This document shows, piece by piece, positions 35,201-45,651 of a stretch of 64,000 bases of DNA. Source of the stretch: Phoronis australis (lineage: Eukaryota > Phoronida > Phoronidae); contig NMRA01000239.1 in the NCBI GenBank assembly GCA_002633005.1, forward strand, positions 1-64,000, written 5' to 3'. Under the pieces are notes generated by a model that was not told where the DNA came from, did not search any database, and saw nothing but the letters and a program-made list of their open reading frames with translations. The position numbers and the translations under genes are program-made. Every line of letters begins with the position of its first letter. Positions within the stretch are counted from its first letter, which is position 1.

Positions 35201-38200
35201 ACACCTTGCTTGTTATCATGCAAAAGGTCTATTCCTCTCTACCACATTTTAGATTGTGCATGTTATGAGGAATGACATCTGATTGTCTTGTCTGGTTAGA
35301 AGGATCAAGCTTAATTCAATACATTCCCTGAGTTGTCCTTGTAACTTACAGGCATCACGAACAGAGCCGTGGCCTGTAATTACACTTGTTGCTCTGCCCT
35401 GTCTTTAATCATATATGTATTGATACTCCATGGCACTGCAAGTGCATTTGAATGTCATTTGCTATGTTTTGATATGTAACTGCTGTGCTTTCATCCTCAA
35501 ACTTAGCTTAATAACACCGCATAATAACACTGCATATCGCTATCATGACTTCAATTTCAACGAAATGGGAAAATAAGAGAAACACATGTTTTCCTAGTTG
35601 ATATCATTATTTGCACTTTTTACCATCCAAAACAACTTGAATATTTTGAAAGCCACAAATTTCCTCTCTAAGGTGTTTCGTATTTGTGCATGTTTGAACT
35701 TCTCACGTGACATCCAAAGTGAAAAATTTTGAGACTTGTTTGGTGGAGGTTTTCTCATTCTTCAATCAATTCCATAGTGTGAAACCTAACCAGAAATTCC
35801 TGTGGTCTTGCACCCAGTGTCGTCGTAAGGACTGTTTTACTGAGCGGCACTTACTGATCAGTGATTCGTTTCTCATGTTTGAAGGTCACGTGACTGGTCA
35901 TTTGACTGACGTTCTGACATGTTCACAGTTTAATAACATCCTGTGAGGGGAAATTTGAACAAAAGCAAGTATTAAGCAAAAGCACTGGGGGTGTTTCTGA
36001 CGCACCACTGTTCAATATCTGTAACTTATTGGTCATTATGCTTTGTGCTCGATAAAGGTTCAGTGCACTCAAATGGTAGTCAGTGACTACACCTGTCATA
36101 ATTGAACAATTGATCGGTTGCTGGGTTTTTTTTTTCTATTCGCGGGCTTTTTCAAAAGCTGCTACTTTTAATCACCATTGCACAGGAAGCTTTCCATCAT
36201 TATTAATTGTAATATGACATGGCAATTCGGTGCAGCAGAGCAGCCTTGGATAGGAAAGTTATATTCATTCACATGTTCTTTTGCGTTGTATCATCGTTAC
36301 CGATCCTTTGTACATGTACCTAAGGTTTTGCTTTATAAGCTTCAACTGTGGTGATATCTCCACTTATATGAAGCTACGTTCAATGTGAAATTCAAGAATA
36401 AGTTTCATTGCCACTCAACTTAATGGTAAAGCACGGCGTCTATATCATCTTGGAACAATAGAACTTATTATCCACTAGAGTCCTGGGGTGATGAATACTC
36501 ACTTGAAAAAGTGATTTCTAGTGCACGTTGGTGTTGCTTGTTTTTTTCAGATCAGACCCGCTTAGGAGTGTACATTCTAGATGGTGATCCCACCCACACA
36601 GGCCTTCTCAAGTTTGCGCTGACTGAGGAGAGCTTTGCACACACACTCGTTTTATTGGTTGTCTCCATGGCCCATCCATGGTCCATCGTGGACGCCTTAA
36701 AGAACTGGACGACAATTTTACGGGATCACATCGACAGCCTGCGGATACCATCAGAGGATATGAAGGAGTATGAAGAGAGTTGTAAGTATTGTAATTGTCA
36801 GGTTTGTAACTAGAGATGTAAAAGGCAGGCTGTTATTACTTTGTAACTAGGGATGTAGAAGGCAGGCTGTTATTACTTTGTAACTAGGGATGTAGAAGGC
36901 AGGCTGTTATTACTTTGTAACTAGGGATGTAGAAGGCAGGCTGCTATTATTTTGTAACTAGGGATGTAGAAGGCAGGCTGCTATTACTTTCTTGGTAGCT
37001 AGAAACATGTGAGTGGAAGAAATGATGTCACAGTCACATGGACGTAAGTGTTCAGAATAGGTGTACCTAATTTACATATGCAGGCGTGACTATAAGTTTG
37101 CTGAATATTTGATGATACATGCATTGCCGAGTGTGGATAGTGAATAAAGGAAAAATATTGGATAAATATTTCTAAGGTTTGGAACTGAAATAATTAGTTG
37201 GTAGTTACATGTGTATGTTCTATGTAATTCTAAGTTGAGGTCTGTACCTGCCCATTAACGCCACTCAAGTTTCAATGAAAATAGTGTAACTCCCGTTGCA
37301 GTTTGGTTTAATATCTGTGTGGAAGTTCAGTCATGTCTATCTCTCTGATATACTAGGGTAGCAGTGCTAAGATTTTGAAACGCTTATCATGATTTTAAAC
37401 CATCAACACATGCCTGTTTAAGTGTTAATTTGTTAATTTCCTCCATTTCTTGCAGTGGTCAGACATTTCCAAGAGTATACAGAGCCTAGTGCAGACGGTC
37501 ATTCGGTCACATCGCCCCCCAAACGGCGAGACAACCCTCTTCATCCCGTAGGAGGTGGGGATGGCACAGACAGGGTGGTGATCCCTTTAGAAGAGGACAC
37601 ACTCGCACAGAACTTAGGGATTCCTATCGTTGTTGTGGTGACAAAGGTAACTCACTGTCTTGCAGTGCTACGAGATATGTGTCAAGTTTTATGTCTATAC
37701 TATACCATTTTGCTTGTTAACATTTCCAAATTCTTGAAGTTCTTCGCCTTGAGTCTGTTTTATCCTCTGGACTTGTCATTTTGGTTTCAAACATGTTTCT
37801 TAGTAAGTCTTCAAAATTGTGTAAAAAGAACCACAGACAGTGGTTTCTTATAGTGCGTTGTTGATAAGGTTGTCATGCTGTACTAAACTATGGAGATGTT
37901 ATAAGCTGCATTTCGCCCGTGTCCAGCGGTCAATGTTGAATTCTTAACCAAAGAACTTCGGAGTTGAAAATCTTTGCCCACACTTGCCATCTTGAATTGT
38001 TGCCAAATAAGCCGCCAAAGACAATGCGTACATGCATCAGTTTTTAATTCGCATCTTCAGGTTGGTGAACCTCAATTAATTCTGAATCATTTTCCTCAAT
38101 TTATGAATCCCAGCACCGACTGATTTAAAAATAGTAAAAGACCTAGTTCAGTTTCCATTTTTAACCAGCTAAACGTCAGCAAAATGCGACTTCAATACAG

Positions 38201-41200
38201 CTGCAAACCGGTGTTAAATAAGTCTTGCAGACCAAATACAGTTGAGAAAAATATTTAAGTGTTACTATCACAGTGATCACAGTGTAAATGTCATCTACTT
38301 GGTAATAGTTATCTAGTTATTGAAGGTGTTATTTTGTTATGGAGCTATGCAAATTCAACACTAGATGTCATGTATCTTTGTATTATTGTAGTTAGCTGTT
38401 TACTGGTGTTGTTTTGTTACAGAGTGATGCAATTTCAACACTAGAAAAGGAACAAGACTATAGAGAGGAACATTTCGACTTCATTCAGCAGCATATTAGG
38501 AAGTTTTGTCTGAACTGTATCCTTTTGGACTGATATTTTAATCCTATTTCCTTTTGGACTGCTATATTAATCCTATTTTTGCCGCAACCGTTGAAATCCC
38601 TAAGGGACAGAGAGAATATAAGCCTTGTTTGTGTTAAGTACTCACTTTTGCAAGGTATGATGTAATGATACAAGAGTGAAGTATTTGATGTGTAATTCAA
38701 AAATTATATAAAATTGTATACTAATTTTCCTGACATTGTGGATTAAGTTGATTAAACTGGGCTCAAAAAGTTTTTTCCCAGGTATAGTTGATAGTTTGTA
38801 CCATGAAAAGGAACCGAGGGTCTATCTGCGTTGATACAAAATCTGCCCAACCCTGACTAATGGGGGTGGTGTCTTGGCACTTTGTACCTGGTGATCCCCT
38901 GAATGGTTTGTTTGGAGACTGGGATTGTTCATATCATTTGGTATTTCTTGGTAGTTAGGGCTTGCATATGCTTCTTACGAGTTTTTGTACGTATGAAAAA
39001 CTCTTGAATGGTCTGGCCTAAATGAGTTGACCGATAACATGGAACAGGTGCTCTGATGTTTGTGTGGCAACTTGGGATTTATACTAGGTCACCAAACAAA
39101 ATCTGGGCTTGCATTTGCGACCTGTAGGTCACCAAATCGAGCACTGATGTGGTTAAGTAACTTAATTTATAATTTTGTATTTTAATTAAAGTGAAGTGGG
39201 AGAGCAGGAAATGTTCCGTGTACTCTTCATGTTCGTTTTTTTTTTAATTTTGGAGTTAGAATAAAATTTATGAAGTCAGGGGTCAACATATCATTTTCTG
39301 CTGTTTGTGCAAAAAGTTCCATAACTGTCTTAGATGGTGCATCATTATTTTACACATCTGTCAAGGAAGAAAAGAACTGTGATCTACTGTACAAATACCT
39401 TCTACATAGGATATACGGTTTTCCATTCTCGCAGCCAGCATTCGTGGTGGAGAAAGACTCGGTGTTTGTGTGAGTAACCTGTAGGTTTTTGGTTGTAAGT
39501 GTGGTTATTAAATTGAATAACAGCAAAATAACGTGAACGTATGTAATTTATTCTCATTTTGTCACCTGGAAACTTGTTTCTTTTACTCTATAGAGAAAGG
39601 TCAACATTTGTACTTTACTTTTACTGAAATATGAATTGTCAGTTCCAAAAACTTTCCTTGTTAATTATTGTTCTGATCTTGTTCAGCTAATTATTCCAAC
39701 ATTCCTGAGTTAAGGGTCTGGTATTCAAGTTTCCTGTATCTTTCATTATTGCGTTCAATCGTGGTCAATCATTGTGCTTGCTCAGTGAAGTGGTACTCGG
39801 AATCGGGGTGTAGAAGAGATTCATGAACTTCCTCACGTCGGGAGTGTTGCGTAACTATTCATCATTTGTCATGGACATCTGGAATAATTATTGATGACTG
39901 TCCAGTTGAATGGGCATGTTTGGATATATGGCTTCTATCAGTTAATACCGATGGTATTCTTTGTATCTCGACCAAGGCTGTGAAGGCCTCCATGGAGTGC
40001 TTAGCCTCCAGTAGTGCTCACTAAAAACGGTATATTGTGTATGTTTAGAAAATTTATTTTGCCATTGTGTGCGAAGTGGTAGGCAGTGAGGGTAATCTCC
40101 CTGCATTAGCTTGTACCTGTAGATATGGTGAATGCCTGGCCCTCACTTTTAAATACTCGTGCTGAACCCAACACCCACCTGCTGGGTTATGAGTTTCTAA
40201 ATTTAAATGGGTATGTGCTAACCCAGGTGGGTACAGTAATGAAAACAACATCGATATTATTTTTGACAAAAAAAACTTAGAAATTGCATGACAATGAAAA
40301 GTTTTATACAAAATCTGGTCGTGTTGTTTTGCTAGGAATGTGCCTTTCTTTTTTGCTAAATTTCACTGGCCACGTGAGCTTATTAATATAAGTTAATTAA
40401 GGTAAGTATTAGGTCAGTAATCAAATTCTACAGACTTTCTGCTTCAGAAAATATTACTTTTGTTGTCAGAGTATAATTTTTTAAGTTTTGTGGATATTTG
40501 GCGTAATTTACAGACTTGTCTTACATTACCTATTCAGAAAGTGATTGCTTAGCATAATAGTTGTATTACCTGTGTAATTACCCAAGTTCTGGTTGGAAAT
40601 TAGCAGTAATCACAAAGTTGCCTGACAATGACTTAGTTTTTAGACTATTTCTTTGTAATGACATCTTTATGATAATGACCTGTAATTATTGTGGGACAAT
40701 CAGTGTGTATTTTAACCTCTATATTTATACCTTGATTTCGTTTCTGCGTTTTGGAGTAATTTATTGTAGAGCGATCAACATACCACATCATTGTGCCTTT
40801 ACATTGCCACATGTCTGACTGCGTCATTTTCAGAAATTGACGTCAATTTGCCGATTATTTTTCTGATATTTTGCTCATTGCTTGCATTTAACTTGTGTTA
40901 ATCGTCTCCGTTGTTTTGTGGGTGGATGCATGCTATTATGGAAGTGCTAAAAATACATCCATGGTCTTTTGTCTATCAACACTTTCATTCCAGTCCTGCC
41001 AGTCATTAAGATGGAGATGATAGATAACCAAAGCACTTCTCCACAATACACAAAGTTCTTGTCAATCTTAGTTCCAGTGAGCGTGATCTGGAGCATCTTA
41101 GTACTACCTGTAGCAGGTTTCAGTGGATATTAGACCGCCCTCAGTATGATAAACTATCAGAAAATCTGCCAATAATGACACTGCATTAGCTTATAGTGTC

Positions 41201-42844
41201 CATTTGTCTCTGTTAAGTGAAAGTCGTCACACTTAAGTGTAACGCTCAGAGTAAAAAGTAAGTGTTGTTGACACTGTAGCGTTTAAACCAAAATTGCAAA
41301 TTAATGTGAAATCTGGTTGTTATCTCCCTACAGTCCATGCGGCTGGGACAGTGCCAAGAAGATTAGCATCCTATATGACAACATGTCTAGTATGAAGCCA
41401 GACGACGCCTATGCTGACGTGATTGCGCGGCCGATCACTCGACGCACGGTGCATCGTGATGCTGAGATTGCAGTTGAAGATGAGCAGGCTTTCCTGCTGA
41501 AGCAGCAGGTGCAGCTCAGCAAGGCACCCGTGTCACGACCGGTCAGTTGATTCTCCCACCTTCTCCCAGTTTTTCAAAATGTTTACTGCATTGCACATGC
41601 CCAAAATGATGTTAAATGGAATACGATTTTTTTGCAACTGTCCTTTAAACTTAAACCAGGTATTTGAATTGCTACAACATCTATTTAGCAAATTTCACTG
41701 TTACCTCTTTATTATATCTGATTTGTGATATGATTTTTTCAGGAGGGGTCACCTTCACTTACCAAGCCTAGTGCCAAAATGCCATCTCCACGCCCCGGTG
41801 CCCTTACAGCTAGCCCCGGGAGCGGGGGAACTCCCAAGAAGCCCGATGCTGGCCGAGGTGGTCCAGGGGCGAGTGAAGGGGTGTTGGCTAACTTCTTCAA
41901 TAGTCTACTCAATAAGAAGCCTGGAGCTGGTGGCTCCCCTGTCAAAACTAATGGTCAGTCATCTTGTGCTTGATACACTGGACCCTGTATGCACTGAGCA
42001 ACACTAATGCCATTGTTCCGTTGCTTGATGTATCAGCATGTTTGTTAGTTGTCATGGGGATACAGCAAGCATGCAACAAATGGCTTAATGTGCGCTCTGT
42101 GTTCTAATGAAACCTATGAATGTCAACAAATACAGTCAAATGTTGTATTCCTTATGACGTTCTCCTTTCAAGCTTTATATCATGATGCAGTTTTCTATGT
42201 ATTTCTATTTTTGTTTGTGTGGCTAGATTTTTTTCATCTCACACTAAAAATTATCCAATTTGGGACAGTCTATTGGATATGGTAGAGGGAAACTCTCGCA
42301 ACAATTGAATCTTCTTGATTGTGTAGTTTGGGAGAAGGATGATTTTGGCGTTCACCATATCTTGCAAGTTTCAGACAATTTTGTTTTCAATTTGGGATGA
42401 CGATCAGTATTTCTAGAATTTTGGACAAAGTCCGACCGTCTCAAATTGGAGAATTTTTACCACATGAACATAAAAATGTAGTCAGTGTGTATCAAACTGA
42501 TTTGTTGGTCGAATAATTATTGATTTTCTAAATGTTATGGTGAGGAGTGCATTGTTTTAGAGAGCTTGTCATTTACCCTGAGTCATACCTGACATTTACC
42601 CTGAGTCATACCTGACATTTACCCCGAGTCATACCTGACATTTACCCCGAGTCATACCTGACATTTACCCCGAGTCATACCTGACATTTACCCTGAGTCA
42701 TACCAGACATTTACCCCGAGTCATACCTGCCATTTGTTACTCATTTCAGAACAAGCATCTGTGAGTCGAGATGCTGCTGCTGAGCTAGAACGAATGACCC
42801 GATCAAAGAAGACCACGGCAGCCAATCAGAACTCTAACAGTTAA
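29146..42844 (+). CDS. Cytoplasmic dynein 1 light intermediate chain (10 exons, complete)
   Basis: Exons 29146-29225, 31484-31557, 32313-32429, 36551-36781, 37456-37646, 38423-38516, 39334-39469, 41334-41541, 41743-41953 and 42750-42844 join without frame error to 478 residues; vertebrate LIC1 and LIC2 have about 490-525. The N-terminal Ras-like domain carries a Walker A loop GDNESGKT (52-59), ILDGD (99-103) and a TKSD base-recognition motif (230-233). [29 protein letters not shown] and YGFPF are near identical to LIC family blocks. The disordered C-terminal half holds the adaptor-binding helix [13 protein letters not shown] (421-433). In the family the G domain binds the dynein heavy chain and the C-terminal helix binds activating adaptors such as BICD, Hook and Spindly, recruiting dynein to cargo and mitotic structures. 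One gene represents both vertebrate paralogues. A TPKK (407-410) is a possible CDK site. Confidence 0.96.
29226..31483 (+). other. Intron 1 of the dynein LIC gene
   Basis: A 2.3-kb intron. No repeat family recognised elsewhere in the window occurs here. Minus-strand frames at 29556-29882 and 30659-30940 look random. Confidence 0.65.
31484..31557 (+). CDS. Dynein LIC exon 2
   Basis: Acceptor TTTTTAAG/GAACACA; donor GTGTTAG/GTAAGT (phase 1). It codes [20 protein letters not shown] then VIVL, the first beta strand before the P-loop. Confidence 0.92.
31558..32312 (+). other. Intron 2 of the dynein LIC gene
   Basis: A 0.75-kb intron without recognised features. Confidence 0.65.
32313..32429 (+). 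CDS. Dynein LIC exon 3: P-loop
   Basis: Acceptor TTCTCAG/GTGAC; donor GGGAAG/GTATGG (phase 1). Codes [20 protein letters not shown], the nucleotide-binding loop, then [19 protein letters not shown]. Confidence 0.96.
32430..36550 (+). other. Intron 3 of the dynein LIC gene
   Basis: A 4.1-kb intron. It contains the 101-bp palindromic MITE at 34809-34909 with its target-site duplication. Nothing else is recognised. Confidence 0.65.
34809..34909. mobile_element. Palindromic MITE with 9-bp target duplication
   Basis: A 101-bp element starts GGTAATGGTCGGATATAATG and ends with the near-complement CATTATATCTGACTATTGCC. Inner arms also pair (GAGAACCAGTTTC against GAAACTGGCTCTC), so nearly the whole element folds on itself. 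It is flanked by the direct repeat TCTGTACAC (34800-34808 and 34910-34918). A 9-bp duplication with long inverted repeats suggests a Mutator-like origin; an 8-bp hAT reading (CTGTACAC) is also possible. A relative lies at 43092 and, as its allele, at 45592. Confidence 0.85.
36551..36781 (+). CDS. Dynein LIC exon 4
   Basis: Acceptor TTTTTTTCAG/ATCAGACC; donor GAGAGTT/GTAAGT (phase 1). Codes [13 protein letters not shown], then [20 protein letters not shown], matching the family block TLVMLVVDMSKPW. Confidence 0.96.
36782..37455 (+). other. Intron 4 of the dynein LIC gene
   Basis: A 0.67-kb intron. It opens with a 37-bp minisatellite (36803-36987) starting 21 bases after the donor. Confidence 0.7.
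36803..36987 (+). repeat. 37-bp minisatellite, 5 units
   Basis: Five head-to-tail copies of a 37-bp unit (TTTGTAACTAGGGATGTAGA then AGGCAGGCTG.TATTA). The first is the most diverged, and the last two share a T-to-C change, showing stepwise expansion. Confidence 0.95.
37456..37646 (+). CDS. Dynein LIC exon 5
   Basis: Acceptor TTCTTGCAG/TGGTC; donor ACAAAG/GTAACT (phase 0). Codes [10 protein letters not shown], a Pro/Gly-rich loop that varies in the family, then ADTLTHNLGIPV-like [19 protein letters not shown]. Confidence 0.96.
37647..38422 (+). other. Intron 5 of the dynein LIC gene
   Basis: A 0.78-kb intron. Contains copy 1 of dispersed repeat family C (38015-38190). Confidence 0.65.
38015..38190 (+). 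repeat. Dispersed repeat family C, copy 1
   Basis: Shares a collinear series of blocks with 48585-48915 and 54655-54930: AATGCGTACATG, a GGTTG..GAACCTCAATTAA-like segment, a CCTAGTTCA segment and the closing AACCAGCTAAA. The copies are diverged and have no visible terminal repeats. Confidence 0.65.
38423..38516 (+). CDS. Dynein LIC exon 6
   Basis: Acceptor TTGTTACAG/AGTGATG; donor CTGAACT/GTATCC (phase 1). Codes [20 protein letters not shown] and [11 protein letters not shown], with the Asp of TKSD. Confidence 0.96.
38517..39333 (+). other. Intron 6 of the dynein LIC gene
   Basis: A 0.8-kb intron. Near its 5' end a short block (CCTTTTGGACTG...TTAATCCTATTT) is directly duplicated. No other feature. 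Confidence 0.65.
39334..39469 (+). CDS. Dynein LIC exon 7
   Basis: Acceptor ACTGTCTTAG/ATGGTG completes Tyr; donor TTTGT/GTGAGT (phase 2). Codes [15 protein letters not shown] and [10 protein letters not shown] then VVEKDSVFV, as in vertebrate LIC. Confidence 0.96.
39470..41333 (+). other. Intron 7 of the dynein LIC gene
   Basis: A 1.9-kb intron with nothing recognisable. Frames at 40054-40311 (-) and 40561-40818 (+) look random. Confidence 0.65.
41334..41541 (+). CDS. Dynein LIC exon 8
   Basis: Acceptor CCCTACAG/TCCATGC; donor CGACCG/GTCAGT (phase 0). Codes [16 protein letters not shown] through [14 protein letters not shown], the end of the G-domain region. Its last 132 bases reappear at 43818-43949 with two visible synonymous differences. 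Confidence 0.96.
41743..41953 (+). CDS. Dynein LIC exon 9: disordered linker and adaptor helix
   Basis: Acceptor TTTTTTCAG/GAGGGG; donor ACTAATG/GTCAGT (phase 1). Codes a Ser/Pro/Gly-rich linker and [16 protein letters not shown], the helix that in vertebrate LIC contacts activating adaptors. The whole exon recurs at 44156-44366, unchanged as far as I can read. Confidence 0.96.
41954..42749 (+). other. Intron 9 of the dynein LIC gene
   Basis: A 0.8-kb intron ending in the 23-bp minisatellite at 42570-42730, only 19 bases from the exon 10 acceptor. Its allelic copy is in 44367-45118. Confidence 0.7.
42570..42730 (+). repeat. 23-bp minisatellite, 7 units, with AP-1-type sites
   Basis: Seven units of CATTTACCCTGAGTCATACC plus TGA. 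Units with T at the variable site contain TGAGTCA, the AP-1 consensus (units 1, 2 and 6); units with C (CGAGTCA) lose it. The last unit runs into the pyrimidine tract and acceptor of exon 10. Confidence 0.93.
42750..42844 (+). CDS. Dynein LIC exon 10, stop
   Basis: Acceptor CATTTCAG/AACAAGC. Codes [20 protein letters not shown] then [11 protein letters not shown] and TAA; the ELERMTR matches the C-terminal second helix (ELDRITR) of vertebrate LIC. In the second haplotype copy this exon would fall in the N gap. Confidence 0.92.
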
Positions 42845-43034
42845 GACTAGTAAGTCATGTGACTTTCGTATTGTGAAGACATCGGATGTGCAGGCATAGA
42901 TCACGAGGCTTTCAAGCAATAGAGAACAAATCTTATTCGCTGACTGTGTGGCAGGATGGCACAATGACGTGAAAGACACGGTAAACAGGAGAAGAGAAGG
43001 GAGACTCTGGCAAATGCTGATATTCTGGGCTAGC

Positions 43035-43040
43035 AATAAA
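43035..43040 (+). terminator. Possible poly(A) signal (AATAAA)
   Basis: First AATAAA after the dynein LIC stop codon. Another pair (about 46903-46915) lies beyond the duplicated block and could serve a longer transcript. Confidence 0.35.
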
Positions 43041-43091
43041 GCCTATCTCACCAAGAAGATGACCAACATTTTCCTCACTTACAAGGAAGAG

Positions 43092-43179
43092 TGATAATCT
43101 CGGATATAACGTACATGCATTTTGAGAACCAGTTTTCTCTTCTAAGTAATGGGCATGGAACTGGTTCTCAACTATTGCC
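43092..43179. mobile_element. Palindromic MITE, internally deleted copy
   Basis: The left arm (TCGGATATAACGTAC, then TTTTGAGAACCAGTTTTCTC) and right arm (GGAACTGGTTCTCAACTATTGCC) match the element at 34809, but about 20 bases of the right arm (the ATTATATCTGA part) are missing. Possible decayed target duplication AAGGAAG / GAGGAAG. It sits about 250 bases past the dynein LIC stop. Confidence 0.7.
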
Positions 43180-43817
43180 CGAGGAAGTAAATTGGTTGTT
43201 ACTATGAGAAATTGTGTTGCGTCACTTTTATGCTTATAAATTCTTTGGCTCAGTCAACATTGAGAATGTGTTGGACTCTTGAAAAATTCCACACGTGGCT
43301 AATCTTGGAAGGTTATATCTCAGAAATTGCTTGTAGGATTCATATGAAACTTTCAGATTTTTTATTTTGTGCAATTATTTTTAAATTGGTCCACTTTTGC
43401 TCGAGGGGATATCAAAAATAGAACATAAATACTTTTTTCGATAAATTCTATAGTTGTGTAGGTATTTGTCCGAATGAACCTTAGAGTGGTTCAAGATGCA
43501 GGTGACAATCGATTCGAATCAAGAGATTTTGAAAACAGGTTTTTTACCCAGGGAACATTCTTTGGTGGTGCCACCTTGTGTGCAGTTTTCGGTCAAAAGT
43601 AGTTCCTTATAGCAGCACGTCCCGTCATACCCAGCAAGTGGAAGCTCCTTGTGGTGTGAAAGTGTGTTAAGTTCCTAGAATCGTATCCACTACAGAATGT
43701 GCTTGTTCACTTGTTATGGTTTTGATATGGCATAAAATGGGAGTGATTCTCTGTCCTGTGTACCCGTTGAATGTTGCCTGTTGTTTCCTGAGCTTTGCCA
43801 AATTAACTCATTACTGN

Positions 43818-43949
43818 TATGCTGACGTGATTGCGCGGCCGATCACTCGACGCACGGTGCATCGTGATGCTGAGATTGCAGTAGAAGATGAGCAGGCTTT
43901 TCTGCTGAAGCAGCAGGTGCAGCTCAGCAAGGCACCCGTGTCACGACCG
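43818..43949 (+). pseudogene. Truncated second copy of dynein LIC exon 8
   Basis: Begins mid-exon at [13 protein letters not shown] with no acceptor and keeps the donor. Differences from the first copy (GTT/GTA, TTC/TTT) are silent. It is best read as the other allele, not as a real gene duplicate. Confidence 0.85.
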
Positions 43950-44155
43950 GTCAGTTGATTCTCCCACCTTCTCCCAGTTTGTCAAAATGTTTACTGCATT
44001 GCACTTGCCCAAAATGATGTTAAATGGAATACGATTTTTTTCTGCAACTGTCCTTGAAACTAAGCCAGGTATTTTGATTTGCTACAACATCTATTTAATA
44101 GCAAATTTCACTGTTACCTCTTTATTATATCTGATTTGTGATATGATTTTTTCAG

Positions 44156-44366
44156 GAGGGGTCACCTTCACTTACCAAGCCTAGTGCCAAAATGCCATCT
44201 CCACGCCCCGGTGCCCTTACAGCTAGCCCCGGGAGCGGGGGAACTCCCAAGAAGCCCGATGCTGGCCGAGGTGGTCCAGGGGCGAGTGAAGGGGTGTTGG
44301 CTAACTTCTTCAATAGTCTACTCAATAAGAAGCCTGGAGCTGGTGGCTCCCCTGTCAAAACTAATG
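44156..44366 (+). pseudogene. Second copy of dynein LIC exon 9
   Basis: Complete exon with intact acceptor and donor, identical to 41743-41953 as read. If the duplication were real, it could add a second adaptor-binding helix to a transcript; the allelic reading is much more likely. Confidence 0.85.
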
Positions 44367-44979
44367 GTCAGTCATCTTGTGCTTGATACACTGCACCCTG
44401 TATGCACTGAGCAACACTAATGACATTGTTCCGTTGCTTGATGTATCAGCATGTTTGTTAGTTGTCATGGGGATACAGTGAGCATGCAACAAATGGCTTA
44501 ATGTGCGCTTTGTGTTCTAATGAAACCTATGAATGTCAACAAATAGTCAAATGTTGTTGTATTCCTTGTGACTTTCTCCTTTCAAGATTCATATCTTGAT
44601 GCAGTTTTCTACGTATTTCTATTTTTGTTTATGTGGCTAGTTTTTTCATCTCGCAGTAAAAATTATCCAATTTGGGACAGTCTATTGGATATGGTACGGG
44701 GAAACTCTCGCAACAATTGAATCTTCTTGATTCTGTAATTTGGGAGAAGGACGATTTTGGCGTTCACCATATCTCGCAAGTTTCAGACAATGTTGTTTTC
44801 AATTTGGGACGACGACCAGTATTTCTAGAATTTTGTACTAAGTCCGACCGTCTCAAATTGGAGAATTTTTACCACATGAACATAAAAATAGTCAGTGTGT
44901 ATCAAACTGATTTATTGGTCGAGTAATTATTGATTTTCTAAATGTTATGATGAGGATTGCATTGTTTGAGAGAGCTTAT

Positions 44980-45118
44980 CATTTGCCCCGAGTCATACCT
45001 GACATTTACCCTGAGTCATACCTGACATTTACCCTGAGTCATACCTGACATTTACCCTGAGTCATACCTGACATTTACCCTGAGTCATACCTGACATTTA
45101 CCCTGAGTCATACCTGAC
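44980..45118 (+). repeat. 23-bp minisatellite, second allele
   Basis: Six units before the N gap. The first has CGAGTCA and the following five have TGAGTCA, so the pattern of AP-1-type sites differs from the first allele (three of seven). Confidence 0.9.
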
Positions 45119-45591
45119 NNNNNNNNNNNNNNNNNNNNNNNNNNNNNNNNNNNNNNNNNNNNNNNNNNNNNNNNNNNNNNNNNNNNNNNNNNNNNNNNNN
45201 NNNNNNNNNNNNNNNNNNNNNNNNNNNNNNNNNNNNNNNNNNNNNNNNNNNNNNNNNNNNNNNNNNNNNNNNNNNNNNNNNNNNNNNNNNNNNNNNNNNN
45301 NNNNNNNNNNNNNNNNNNNNNNNNNNNNNNNNNNNNNNNNNNNNNNNNNNNNNNNNNNNNNNNNNNNNNNNNNNNNNNNNNNNNNNNNNNNNNNNNNNNN
45401 NNNNNNNNNNNNNNNNNNNNNNNNNNNNNNNNNNNNNNNNNNNNNNNNNNNNNNNNNNNNNNNNNNNNNNNNNNNNNNNNNNNNNNNNNNNNNNNNNNNN
45501 NNNNNNNNNNNNNNNNNNNNNNNNNNNNNNNNNNNNNNNNNNNNNNNNNNNNNNNNNNNNNNNNNNNNNNNNNNNNNNNNNNNNNNNNNNN
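45119..45591. other. Assembly gap (473 N)
   Basis: Unresolved bases inside the second haplotype copy, starting within the minisatellite. It covers the position of exon 10. Confidence 1.
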
Positions 45592-45651
45592 TTTTGAGAA
45601 CCAGTTTTCTCTTCTAAGTAATGGGCATTGAACTGGTTCTCAACTATTTCC
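45592..45651. mobile_element. Palindromic MITE remnant, second allele
   Basis: Right part of the element at 43092 in the second haplotype copy: TTTTGAGAACCAGTTTTCTC to CTGGTTCTCAACTAT, with G-to-T changes in the loop and at the end. Its left part is in the gap. Confidence 0.7.

Larger units (their letters stand above)
42845..43819 (+). other. 3' UTR and downstream flank of the dynein LIC gene (first haplotype)
   Basis: An AATAAA at 43035 lies 190 bases after the stop, and a MITE remnant at 43092-43179 directly follows. The segment 43120-43816 is repeated at 45592-46288 at identical length with about eight substitutions that I can count. It ends at a single N (43817). Confidence 0.6.

Noticed and set aside
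41739-41945. Proline-rich minus-strand frame, repeated at 44152-44358
   Set aside because: It is the antisense shadow of dynein LIC exon 9 and its allelic copy.
43716-43958. Plus-strand frame joining 3' flank sequence to exon 8 of the second copy
   Set aside because: It reads through the N at 43817, which is an assembly junction, so the fusion is artificial.
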